A stretch of 5,781 bases of DNA, taken from an uncultured Lachnospiraceae bacterium (lineage in GTDB: Bacteria > Bacillota > Clostridia > Lachnospirales > Lachnospiraceae). The notes beneath the pieces were generated by a model. The model was not told where the DNA came from and did no database searches. It saw only the letters and a program-made list of their open reading frames with translations. The translations under genes and the position numbers were made by a program. The stretch covers positions 1-5,781 of the forward strand of contig CAMWOK010000207.1 of NCBI GenBank assembly GCA_947175845.1, in the 5' to 3' direction. Of the stretch, positions 1 to 5,781 are shown piece by piece. The first letter of the stretch is position 1; every line of letters starts with the position of its first letter.

Positions 1-1
1 G

Positions 2-181
2 CTTCAGGCGGCTGCCAAGACAAGCACAAAAAATATTGCCCCCGCAAAACGCCCTGAGCGGAAGGACGAGGAAAACGCTGATGATGTCAGAAAATCGACC
101 GAATATTATAATAAGAACGCGAAACCGGGAAGCCTTGCAGCGAAAGCAAATATGGTGAAACAGTATAATGAGAAAAAATAG
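2..181 (+). CDS. yidC: Membrane protein insertase YidC (OxaA/SpoIIIJ type), C-terminal end only
   Basis: Only the last 59 codons and the TAG stop are inside the window; the gene begins upstream. YidC-family proteins sit in the cytoplasmic membrane and insert or fold membrane proteins, alone or with SecYEG. The catalytic transmembrane core is not visible here. What is visible is a hydrophilic, highly charged cytoplasmic tail, rich in Lys, Ala, Asn and Glu, with no membrane segment. It ends in KPGSLAAKANMVKQYNEKK, a closing motif I associate with YidC of Lachnospiraceae and related clostridia. The position directly before jag supports the call, since yidC-jag is a standard pair near the Firmicutes origin. 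The basic tail agrees with the ribosome-contacting C-termini of this family. The identification rests on tail motif plus context, because no core residues can be checked. Confidence 0.82.
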   Translation, partial: LQAAAKTSTKNIAPAKRPERKDEENADDVRKSTEYYNKNAKPGSLAAKANMVKQYNEKK

Positions 182-212
182 GATATGTAAATGGCGGATA
201 GAATGATTTTAT

Positions 213-219
213 GGGGGAA
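213..219 (+). promoter_or_regulatory. Ribosome binding site that sets the jag start
   Basis: GGGGGAA lies about 6 bases before the ATG at 226. An in-frame ATG at 211 sits just before this site and has no purine-rich sequence at a proper distance upstream. This favours translation from 226, which also makes the protein begin with MEYKEFKGKT, the normal beginning of a Jag-N domain. Confidence 0.65.
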
Positions 220-225
220 AATAAA

Positions 226-1101
226 ATGGAGTACAAGGAATTCAAAGGTAAGACCAAAAATGATGCCATAACTGAGGCGTGCAGGCATTTTTCGATACCG
301 AGCGACAAGCTTGATTACGAGGTGATTGAGGAGGGAAAAGCTGGTTTTCTTGGAATGGGTGCAAGGCCGGCTGTCATCAGGGCGCGCGTGAAGGAAGAGA
401 GCAGCGAGGTTGCAGACATCGAGCCTGTGAAGCTCTCTGAGACGCCAGTGATCCCAAACGTGCAGGCCGCCGCCGAGAAAGTTGACAGGATCGATGTGGA
501 AGCTGCCGCCAACAAATTTCTGAGCGATGTGTTTGCCGCGATGGAAATTACGGTAACCATTTCGGCAAAATATAACGATGCACTCAAAACCCTCGAGGTT
601 GATCTCAGCGGTGATGACATGGGTGTATTGATCGGCAAGCGGGGGCAGACGCTCGATTCGCTGCAGTATCTGATCTCCCTTGTTATCAACAAGGGGACGA
701 GCGAGTATGTGCGCGTGAAGGTTGACACCGAAAATTACAGACAGCGCCGCAGGGAGACATTGGAAAATCTGGCAAAAAATATTGCGTACAAGGTGAAGCG
801 TACAAGACGGCCTGTTTCTTTAGAGCCTATGAATCCATATGAGAGAAGAATTATCCATTCTGCGCTGCAGAATGATCGTTATGTGACAACGCACAGCGAG
901 GGTGAGGAACCTTTCAGGCGCGTGGTTGTGACGCCCAAGCGGGAAAGCAGCAGCAGCTATGCAGACAGCAAGAGTTATCGCGGGGGCAAAAGCGTCAATA
1001 AGAGCTATCATAAAAATTATAACCGGAGCTACAGCAAGGGTAATAAAGATTATAATCGCGACCGCACAGAAAGTAGTGTTGAAACAGTTGAACAGGAGTA
1101 A
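226..1101 (+). CDS. jag: RNA-binding protein Jag/KhpB (SpoIIIJ-associated, Jag-N + KH + R3H)
   Basis: Jag, also called KhpB or EloR, is a cytoplasmic RNA-binding protein that pairs with the small KH protein KhpA. In pneumococcus it influences cell elongation and division. This copy has 291 residues. Residues 1 to about 52 form a Jag-N domain (starts MEYKEFKGKT, with GKAGFLGMGARPA). An acidic, variable linker follows to about residue 90. The KH domain carries the RNA-binding loop GKRG at 137-140, followed by QTLDSLQYL. The R3H domain includes R207-x3-H211 in ERRIIH and extends to about residue 240. The last 50 residues are a disordered tail of Ser, Tyr, Lys, Asn and Arg ending in ETVEQE, longer and more repetitive than in many homologues. 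The gene lies 44 bases after yidC and is probably co-transcribed with it. Start 226 is preferred over 211 because of the ribosome binding site. The family call is firm; the physiological role in this organism is inferred. Confidence 0.95.
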   Translation: MEYKEFKGKTKNDAITEACRHFSIPSDKLDYEVIEEGKAGFLGMGARPAVIRARVKEESSEVADIEPVKLSETPVIPNVQAAAEKVDRIDVEAAANKFLSDVFAAMEITVTISAKYNDALKTLEVDLSGDDMGVLIGKRGQTLDSLQYLISLVINKGTSEYVRVKVDTENYRQRRRETLENLAKNIAYKVKRTRRPVSLEPMNPYERRIIHSALQNDRYVTTHSEGEEPFRRVVVTPKRESSSSYADSKSYRGGKSVNKSYHKNYNRSYSKGNKDYNRDRTESSVETVEQE

Positions 1102-1111
1102 TGGCTATGAT

Positions 1112-1143
1112 AAAATGAACCTTGATATATCAAGGTTCATTTT
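1112..1143 (+). terminator. Perfect 32-base palindrome, probable intrinsic terminator after jag
   Basis: The half-site AAAATGAACCTTGATA (1112-1127) is followed directly by its exact reverse complement (1128-1143). As RNA it can fold into a 14-base-pair stem with a four-base UAUA loop. The descending arm ends in a run of T (1140-1143), with TTCATTTTCATG around it. It begins 10 bases after the jag stop and ends 54 bases before mnmE, which is where a terminator would be expected. The stem is AT-rich and the T run is short and interrupted by C and A, so termination may be partial. The symmetry could equally serve as an operator for a dimeric repressor, or as a terminator working in both directions. 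Confidence 0.55.
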
Positions 1144-1166
1144 CATGTCCGTTGGTTTGTGGGACT

Positions 1167-1172
1167 GATAAT
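1167..1172 (+). promoter_or_regulatory. Weak -10-like element before mnmE
   Basis: GATAAT differs from TATAAT at one base. A start about 7 bases downstream (near 1179) would leave the ribosome binding site at 1183-1188 inside the transcript. However, no good -35 hexamer is found at 16 to 18 bases upstream; TTGGTT at 1152-1157 is only 9 bases away. This is a possible promoter for mnmE-mnmG if the preceding palindrome terminates transcription. The evidence is thin. Confidence 0.22.
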
Positions 1173-1182
1173 TTCTGGACAG

Positions 1183-1188
1183 AGGGAG
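1183..1188 (+). promoter_or_regulatory. Ribosome binding site that sets the mnmE start
   Basis: AGGGAG lies 9 bases before the ATG at 1198. A GTG at 1159 is in the same frame and would add 13 residues, but no purine-rich site precedes it, and MnmE proteins normally begin right at the motif seen after 1198 (TIAAIATA). Confidence 0.65.
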
Positions 1189-1197
1189 ATTGAGGAG

Positions 1198-2577
1198 ATG
1201 AGGACAGAAACCATCGCGGCGATTGCCACGGCAGTCAGTGACTCTGGAATTGGAATCATCCGCATCAGCGGGGAGGATGCAGTGTCAGTCGCTGACAAAG
1301 TTTATCATTCGAAGAATAATCGAAAACATCTGGCTGATGTCAAAAGCCATACCATTCATTATGGCTATATCTATGACGGCAGTGATCTGATAGACGAGGT
1401 CATGGTCGCTGTGATGCGTGCTCCCAACACTTACACAAAGGAGGACACGGTTGAGATTGACTGTCATGGCGGGATTCTTGTGATGAATCAGATTCTGAAT
1501 GTGATCCTGAGAAATGGATGCAGGCTCGCTGAGCCGGGGGAATTTACAAAACGCGCATTTTTAAATGGAAGGATCGATTTATCCAGGGCGGAGGCTGTCA
1601 TGGATCTCATTCATTCCAAAAATGAGTTCGCGCTGCGATCGTCTGTCAGACAGCTCAGGGGAGCTGTGTCGGACAAGGTTTCTTCCCTGCGCGGAGAAAT
1701 TTTGTATGAGATTGCCTTTATTGAATCAGCACTCGATGATCCGGAGCATGTGAGCCTTGACGGGTACTGCGAGAGGCTCGAAGCGAGAGCAATGCGGATA
1801 AGCGCGGAGCTGAGAGCGCTGATCGACCGCGCGGACAGTGGAAAGATGCTCAAGGATGGTATCAACACGGTCATTGTCGGAAAACCCAACGCCGGGAAAT
1901 CTTCTCTGCTGAATCTCCTTGTAGGTGAGGACAAGGCGATTGTCACAAGCGTCGCCGGAACGACAAGAGATGTTTTGGAGGAGTCTATCAGGCTGCACGG
2001 CATCGGCCTGAATATCATCGACACTGCGGGAATCAGAGACACGGAGGATGAAGTTGAGAAAATCGGCGTGGAGAAAGCCAGGAAATATGCTGAGACTGCA
2101 GATTTGATCGTCTATGTGGTGGATGCCTCGCGCGCACTTGATGAGAATGACGAAGCGATAATGGAGCTAATCGCGGACAAGAAGGTGATTGTCCTGTTGA
2201 ATAAGACGGATCTGGAACAGATTGTCAGCGAGGAGGAGATCTGTAAAAAAATGACACATGTGTCAGTTATTAGAACTTCCACAAAAGAGAACACAGGGAT
2301 CGACGTGTTTGAGGAGACGATCAAACGGTTGTTTTTTGGCGGTGCGATCGCAGTGAATGACGAGCTCTATATCACGAACCAGCGGCATAAGGAAGCGCTG
2401 GTGGAAGCGTATGAAAGTATGGAAATGGTGATAAAGAGCCTGTCCGACGGGATGCCGGAAGATTTTTATTCAATTGATCTGATGAGTGCTTACGCTTCAC
2501 TTGGCAGGATTATCGGGGAGGAAGTCGGCGAGGATCTCGTCGAGGAGATCTTTAGCAGGTTTTGTATGGGAAAATAG
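1198..2577 (+). CDS. mnmE: tRNA uridine-5-carboxymethylaminomethyl modification GTPase MnmE (TrmE)
   Basis: MnmE is a potassium-activated GTPase that works with MnmG to modify the wobble uridine U34 of certain tRNAs, giving cmnm5U-type bases. The protein has 459 residues, the normal family length. The N-terminal folate-binding domain spans roughly 1-118 (TIAAIATA start, EIDCHGG, EPGEFTKRAFLNG). A helical domain follows, with the GTPase domain inserted in it. GTPase motifs are complete: P-loop GKPNAGKS at 228-235, GTTRD at 254-258, DTAG at 275-278 and NKTD at 335-338. N231 in the P-loop matches the asparagine known to help bind potassium. The C-terminus is CMGK at 456-459, matching the conserved CxGK end whose cysteine is needed for tRNA modification. 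mnmG starts 18 bases after the stop, so the two are clearly co-transcribed. The ATG at 1198 is chosen over a GTG at 1159 from the ribosome binding site and family alignment. Confidence 0.97.
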   Translation: MRTETIAAIATAVSDSGIGIIRISGEDAVSVADKVYHSKNNRKHLADVKSHTIHYGYIYDGSDLIDEVMVAVMRAPNTYTKEDTVEIDCHGGILVMNQILNVILRNGCRLAEPGEFTKRAFLNGRIDLSRAEAVMDLIHSKNEFALRSSVRQLRGAVSDKVSSLRGEILYEIAFIESALDDPEHVSLDGYCERLEARAMRISAELRALIDRADSGKMLKDGINTVIVGKPNAGKSSLLNLLVGEDKAIVTSVAGTTRDVLEESIRLHGIGLNIIDTAGIRDTEDEVEKIGVEKARKYAETADLIVYVVDASRALDENDEAIMELIADKKVIVLLNKTDLEQIVSEEEICKKMTHVSVIRTSTKENTGIDVFEETIKRLFFGGAIAVNDELYITNQRHKEALVEAYESMEMVIKSLSDGMPEDFYSIDLMSAYASLGRIIGEEVGEDLVEEIFSRFCMGK

Positions 2578-2595
2578 CAGGGGGAGAGTGATTGC

Positions 2596-4503
2596 ATGTC
2601 AGGGATTCGGGAACAGGTAGATGTGTGTGTGGTGGGAGCAGGTCATGCGGGCTGCGAGGCGGCGCTTGCCTGTGCGCGGATGGGATTGGAGACTGTGATT
2701 TTTACAGTGAGTGTCGACAGCATTGCGCTGATGCCCTGCAATCCCAATATTGGCGGTTCCTCAAAGGGACATCTCGTGCGGGAGGTCGACGCGCTGGGCG
2801 GTGAGATGGGGAAAGTGATCGATAGAACGTTTATTCAGTCCAAAATGCTCAATGTCTCTAAAGGTCCGGCTGTCCACTCACTCCGCGCGCAGGCTGACAA
2901 GGCGGAGTATTCAAGAGAGATGCGCAGGGTCCTCGAGCATCAGGAACATCTGACAATCAGGCAGGCAGAAGTTGTGGAACTTCTTGCGGAGGAACTTGAA
3001 ACGCAAAAGGGACTGTACCAGAAGCGGATTGTCGGAGTGAAAACTTTCACCGGATCTGTGTATGAGGCGGGGGCTGTCATTCTATGCACCGGCACATATT
3101 TGAAGGCGCGGTGTCTGTGCGGTGAGTCCATCACGCACACCGGTCCAAATGGACTGCAGGCGGCGAATTATCTGACGGACAGTCTTTGTTCCCTTGGGAT
3201 TGAGATGCGCAGGTTTAAGACGGGAACTCCGGCGAGAATGGACAAACGTTCTATTGATTTTAGCAGGATGGAGGAGCAGTTTGGCGATGCGCGCGTTGTG
3301 CCGTTTTCCTTTTCCACAAATCCGGATGAGGTGCAGATCGATCAGGTTTCCTGCTGGCTGACCTACACAAATGAAGCGACGCATGACCTGATTCGCGCAA
3401 ATCTTGATCGATCACCGATCTATGCTGGCATTATCGAGGGAACGGGACCGCGGTACTGTCCTTCCATAGAGGACAAGGTTGTCAAATTTGCAGACAAGGA
3501 GCGCCATCAGGTCTTTATAGAGCCGGAGGGACTTCACACAAATGAAATGTATATAGGCGGCATGAGTTCATCGCTTCCGGAGGATGTTCAGCTGGCGATG
3601 TATCGGACAGTGCCCGGGCTGGAACACTGCAGAATGGTTCGGAATGCCTACGCGATCGAGTATGACTGTATTCAGGCAGATCAGCTTTATCCGTCTCTTG
3701 AATTTAAGACGATCAGAGGATTGTTTAGTGCAGGACAGTTTAATGGAAGCAGTGGATATGAGGAGGCAGCCGCGCAGGGACTGGTTGCCGGAATCAACGC
3801 CGGGTTGTTTCTTAAGGGAGAGGATCCGATCGTGCTTGATCGTTCGCAGGCATATATTGGTGTTTTAATTGACGATCTTGTCACGAAAGAAAATTTTGAG
3901 CCATATCGAATGATGACTTCCCGCGCGGAGTACAGGCTTTTGCTTCGACAGGACAACGCGGATCTGAGGCTTCGAAAGATTGGATACGAGGCAGGGCTGG
4001 TCACCAGAGAACAGTATGACTGCGTGTGTGAGAAAGAGCGTCTGATAGCGCAGGAGATCGCGCGCCTGCAGTCAGTTAAAGTCGGTGCAAACAAGGAAAT
4101 ACAGGCATTTTTGGAGAGCAGGGGAAGCAGCGGTTTGAAAACTGCAGCGACACTTGCGGAGCTGATCAGCCGACCGGAATTGTCCTATGAGCAGATCGCA
4201 GCAATTGACCCGGACCGGAATGAATTGCCAGCTGATGTTATTGAACAGATTGACATCAATATTAAGTATGATGGATATATTAAGCGGCAGCTCAAACAGG
4301 TAGAGCAGTTTAAAAAGATAGAAAAGAAAAAAATTTCGCCCGATCTGGATTATGATGCGATTCAGAATCTCAGGCTTGAAGCGCGGCAGAAGCTTCAAAA
4401 GTATAAACCGGTATCAGTCGGACAGGCTTCGCGCATCAGCGGTGTTTCCCCGGCAGATATCTCGGTTCTGCTTGTCTATCTCGAGCATCTGCACCAGAGC
4501 TGA
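2596..4503 (+). CDS. mnmG: tRNA uridine-5-carboxymethylaminomethyl modification enzyme MnmG (GidA)
   Basis: MnmG is the FAD- and NADH-using partner of MnmE; together they add the aminomethyl or carboxymethylaminomethyl group to tRNA U34 in the cytoplasm. The 635-residue length is normal for the full-length form (the short TrmFO relatives are about 430-470). The Rossmann motif for FAD is GAGHAG at 14-19, followed by CEAA. PCNPNIGG places the first conserved cysteine at C48, and GPRYCPSIEDK places the second at C288; both are important in the E. coli enzyme. A second FAD-contact region is AGQFNGSSGYEEAAAQG at 379-395. The C-terminal helical domain that contacts MnmE and tRNA is present (YDGYIKRQ from 558, LRLEARQKL, then GQASRISGVSPADI at 609-622). 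AGGGGGAG at 2579-2586 lies 9 bases before the ATG. The gene looks intact. The call is firm. Confidence 0.97.
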   Translation: MSGIREQVDVCVVGAGHAGCEAALACARMGLETVIFTVSVDSIALMPCNPNIGGSSKGHLVREVDALGGEMGKVIDRTFIQSKMLNVSKGPAVHSLRAQADKAEYSREMRRVLEHQEHLTIRQAEVVELLAEELETQKGLYQKRIVGVKTFTGSVYEAGAVILCTGTYLKARCLCGESITHTGPNGLQAANYLTDSLCSLGIEMRRFKTGTPARMDKRSIDFSRMEEQFGDARVVPFSFSTNPDEVQIDQVSCWLTYTNEATHDLIRANLDRSPIYAGIIEGTGPRYCPSIEDKVVKFADKERHQVFIEPEGLHTNEMYIGGMSSSLPEDVQLAMYRTVPGLEHCRMVRNAYAIEYDCIQADQLYPSLEFKTIRGLFSAGQFNGSSGYEEAAAQGLVAGINAGLFLKGEDPIVLDRSQAYIGVLIDDLVTKENFEPYRMMTSRAEYRLLLRQDNADLRLRKIGYEAGLVTREQYDCVCEKERLIAQEIARLQSVKVGANKEIQAFLESRGSSGLKTAATLAELISRPELSYEQIAAIDPDRNELPADVIEQIDINIKYDGYIKRQLKQVEQFKKIEKKKISPDLDYDAIQNLRLEARQKLQKYKPVSVGQASRISGVSPADISVLLVYLEHLHQS

Positions 4504-4515
4504 TGAGAGTTTTTT
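4480..4515 (+). terminator. Candidate intrinsic terminator overlapping the mnmG stop codon
   Basis: CATCTGC (4486-4492) can pair with GCTGATG (4499-4505), with one T-T mismatch and a six-base loop. CTC (4480-4482) can extend the stem with GAG (4507-4509) across a small internal loop. Six T follow directly at 4510-4515. The TGA stop of mnmG (4501-4503) is inside the descending arm. The geometry fits a factor-independent terminator, but the stem is imperfect, so termination at mnmG is only moderately supported. Confidence 0.35.
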
Positions 4516-4597
4516 GTTCAATAAATTGGATTTTGACATGCATTGTATGTGGCAGTCGGTCAATATAAAGCGATGAGCAGGATATTTGCTGCATAAA

Positions 4598-4626
4598 GTG
4601 ACGCGCGACAGAGAATTGTTTATAAT
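4598..4626 (+). promoter_or_regulatory. Candidate sigma-A promoter just before rsmG
   Basis: TATAAT at 4621-4626 is a perfect -10 hexamer. GTGACG at 4598-4603 matches four of six bases of the -35 consensus with an ideal 17-base spacer. Transcription would be expected to start near 4633, which is after the GGGAGA ribosome binding site (4627-4632) and only about 7 bases before the rsmG ATG. Such a transcript would be nearly leaderless, so either it is translated that way or this site is not the main rsmG promoter. Confidence 0.4.
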
Positions 4627-4639
4627 GGGAGAATAACAG

Positions 4640-5365
4640 ATGGAGAACAAATGTGATTTGACAATTCTGCAGGATGGGTTGTCTGAATTAGGTATTTCAC
4701 TGGATGAAACACAGATCGATCAGTTTGTCCAGTATTATGAACTTTTGATCGAATGGAACAGTTTTATGAATCTGACTGCGATCGTGGATTGGAAGGATGT
4801 ATGTATCAAGCATTTTATTGACAGTTTATCTCTGTGCAGGGCGCTTGACTGTACAGGGCAGCTGTCTGTGATCGATATTGGGACAGGAGCAGGATTTCCT
4901 GGGATTCCACTAAAGATTGCCTTTCCACAGTTGAAGATAACACTGCTGGATTCTCTGGGAAAGAGAATTAAGTTTCTGCATGAGGTGACAGAGCGTCTAG
5001 GACTCGAGACAATCGAGGCGGTTCATGGGAGGGCGGAGGATTTCGCAAAGCCTGGAATGCTGCGGGAACAGTTTGATCTGTGTGTGTCGCGCGCAGTTGC
5101 CCATCTTTCAACTCTGTCAGAATATTGTCTGCCTTATGTGAGGGTGGATGGATTTTTTGTCTCTTACAAATCAGAAAAAGTCTCTGACGAGATGCAGGAA
5201 GCACAGCGTGCGATTGCAATGCTCGGAGGAACGATCTATGCCCAAAAAGAGTTGATTCTTCCCAATTCCGATATTTACAGAAATCTGTTTATGATCAAAA
5301 AGAATTGCAGCACACCCAAAAAATACCCAAGAAAAGCAGGTTTACCGTCAAAAGAACCTCTGTAA
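4640..5365 (+). CDS. rsmG: 16S rRNA (guanine-N7) methyltransferase RsmG (GidB)
   Basis: RsmG uses S-adenosylmethionine to methylate N7 of the guanine at the E. coli G527 position in 16S rRNA. Loss of the enzyme is known to give low-level streptomycin resistance. The 241-residue length is normal for Firmicutes. The N-terminal region carries EWNSFMNLTAI (38-48) and KHFIDSL (57-63), both typical of the family. The methyl-donor binding motif is DIGTGAGFPG at 79-88. SRAVA with R151 marks the conserved arginine segment, and the protein closes with TPKKYPRKAGLPSKEPL, the usual RsmG tail. GGGAGA at 4627-4632 is a ribosome binding site 7 bases before the ATG. The next in-frame methionine (M43) lies inside a conserved motif, so 4640 is the only sensible start. 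A 136-base gap with terminator and promoter candidates separates it from mnmG, so it may be transcribed partly on its own. Confidence 0.96.
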   Translation: MENKCDLTILQDGLSELGISLDETQIDQFVQYYELLIEWNSFMNLTAIVDWKDVCIKHFIDSLSLCRALDCTGQLSVIDIGTGAGFPGIPLKIAFPQLKITLLDSLGKRIKFLHEVTERLGLETIEAVHGRAEDFAKPGMLREQFDLCVSRAVAHLSTLSEYCLPYVRVDGFFVSYKSEKVSDEMQEAQRAIAMLGGTIYAQKELILPNSDIYRNLFMIKKNCSTPKKYPRKAGLPSKEPL

Positions 5366-5417
5366 AAAACAGCTTGTTCTCTGTTGGAAATTTATGTAAT
5401 TAAAGAGGGGGAGGGAT

Positions 5418-5781
5418 ATGAACAAAAAAGAGGTATCGCTGCAGGAGGCGGAGCGCCGGCGGATAGCTGAGGCGCTTCATGATACCACCATACAGGATAT
5501 GGTATGTCTGTCACAGCAGCTGGAACTGATTCTGTTGCATATGGATCAGGATCTTCTGCAGGCAAAACTTGAGATTGCTGTCGCGCGCAGGCAAGTGAAG
5601 CGTATGATTACAGAGATGCGGGAGACCATCTATAATCTGCGTCCTGTGATGCTCGATGATGTCGGGTGGACGGCGGCTCTGGACAACCTTCAGGATCAAT
5701 TGTCAAAGAATAGTGCGGATGTAAAGATCTGTTTTGATGTCGATGCGGTTGACACGGCAGATGGAGTGACCGCAATTTCTA
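5418..5781 (+). CDS. Sensor histidine kinase, HisKA_3 (NarX/DegS-like) family, N-terminal part only
   Basis: The frame opens at an ATG preceded by the strong site AGGGGGAGGG (5406-5415) and stays open for 121 codons to the window edge. Residues 12 to about 85 resemble the dimerisation and phosphoacceptor domain of HisKA_3 histidine kinases: ERRRIAEALHDTTIQDM gives the likely phosphorylated H21 followed by D22, and D22-x3-Q26 matches the DxxxQ motif linked to phosphatase activity toward the response regulator. The segment IYNLRPVMLDDVGWTAAL is the usual end of this domain, after which the ATP-binding domain should begin; its N, G1 and G2 boxes lie beyond the window. No signal peptide, membrane helix or sensor domain precedes the H-box, so the protein appears cytoplasmic. 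The signal and the response regulator are unknown; a LuxR/NarL-type regulator gene is expected downstream by family habit. The gene starts 52 bases after rsmG on the same strand. Confidence 0.85.
   Translation, partial: MNKKEVSLQEAERRRIAEALHDTTIQDMVCLSQQLELILLHMDQDLLQAKLEIAVARRQVKRMITEMRETIYNLRPVMLDDVGWTAALDNLQDQLSKNSADVKICFDVDAVDTADGVTAIS

Noticed and set aside
211..225. Upstream in-frame ATG giving a jag product five residues longer.
   Set aside because: The GGGGGAA site falls between this ATG and the one at 226 and has proper spacing only for 226; the family begins at MEYKEFKGKT.
1107..1118. Tiny reading frame of three codons (MIK) with AGGAG 8 bases upstream, running into the palindrome.
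   Set aside because: AGGAG is part of the last jag codons and three codons is too short to claim a leader peptide; chance is the simplest explanation.
1159..1197. GTG start adding 13 residues to MnmE.
   Set aside because: It has no ribosome binding site, and the added residues do not belong to the family's N-terminus.
1611..2042. Long open frames on the minus strand inside mnmE (also inside jag and mnmG).
   Set aside because: They lie opposite firmly identified genes, have no ribosome binding sites or recognisable domains, and arise from the codon bias of the sense genes.
3310..3318. TTTTCCACA, one mismatch from the DnaA box TTATCCACA, of interest because the gene order is origin-proximal.
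   Set aside because: It is a single weak site inside mnmG coding sequence, with no cluster of boxes or AT-rich unwinding stretch nearby. No parS-like TGTTTCACGTGAAACA sequence was seen either.
4533..4569. Perfect -35 hexamer TTGACA (4533-4538) with TATAAA at 4564-4569, and a TTGAC/GTCAA inverted repeat.
   Set aside because: The spacer of 25 bases is too long for a promoter, no -10-like hexamer exists at 15-19 bases, and the five-base repeat is too short to be significant.
5368..5385. AACAG and CTGTT arms after rsmG as a terminator hairpin.
   Set aside because: A five-base stem with an eight-base loop and no T run behind it is too weak.
5374..5400. TTGTTC and TGTAAT as a promoter for the histidine kinase.
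   Set aside because: The -35 matches only three bases, the spacer is 15, and the predicted start would fall at the ribosome binding site. Co-transcription with rsmG is equally likely.

Overview
The window is an ordinary-looking stretch of a Firmicutes chromosome, most likely from a Lachnospiraceae-type clostridium. Three things suggest this: the conserved gene order, the purine-rich ribosome binding sites, and the style of the protein sequences (a YidC tail ending near KPGSLAAKANMVKQYNEKK, and a Jag with an N-terminal Jag domain). The order yidC - jag - mnmE - mnmG - rsmG, all on the plus strand, is the classical block found close to the chromosomal replication origin in Firmicutes. The species assignment is inference from pattern recognition, not from a search.

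Layout. Positions 2-181 hold the last 59 codons of the membrane protein insertase YidC (SpoIIIJ/OxaA type). After 44 bases comes jag/khpB (226-1101), an RNA-binding protein with Jag-N, KH and R3H domains and a long disordered Ser/Tyr/Lys/Asn/Arg tail. A 96-base gap follows with a perfect 32-base palindrome (1112-1143), probably a transcription terminator. mnmE (1198-2577) and mnmG (2596-4503) are 18 bases apart and form a translationally tight pair. A 136-base gap (4504-4639) carries a candidate terminator that starts inside the end of mnmG and a consensus-like promoter immediately before rsmG (4640-5365). After 52 bases, a new gene starts at 5418 and runs off the window. It encodes the phosphoacceptor domain of a HisKA_3-family histidine kinase.

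How the genes work together. YidC and Jag are commonly co-transcribed; YidC inserts membrane proteins, while Jag/KhpB is an RNA-binding partner of KhpA. MnmE (GTPase) and MnmG (FAD protein) form one complex that modifies the wobble uridine U34 of certain tRNAs. RsmG methylates 16S rRNA at the G527 position. So the block is mainly translation and RNA modification plus membrane protein biogenesis. The kinase at the end breaks the common Firmicutes pattern, in which noc and/or parA-parB follow rsmG.

No tRNA, rRNA, CRISPR array, insertion sequence or phage gene is visible, and no gene-free stretch exceeds 300 bases. I see no convincing evidence of an undescribed system. The points most worth a second look are the perfect palindrome, the kinase that lacks a visible sensor domain, and the promoter that overlaps the rsmG ribosome binding site.
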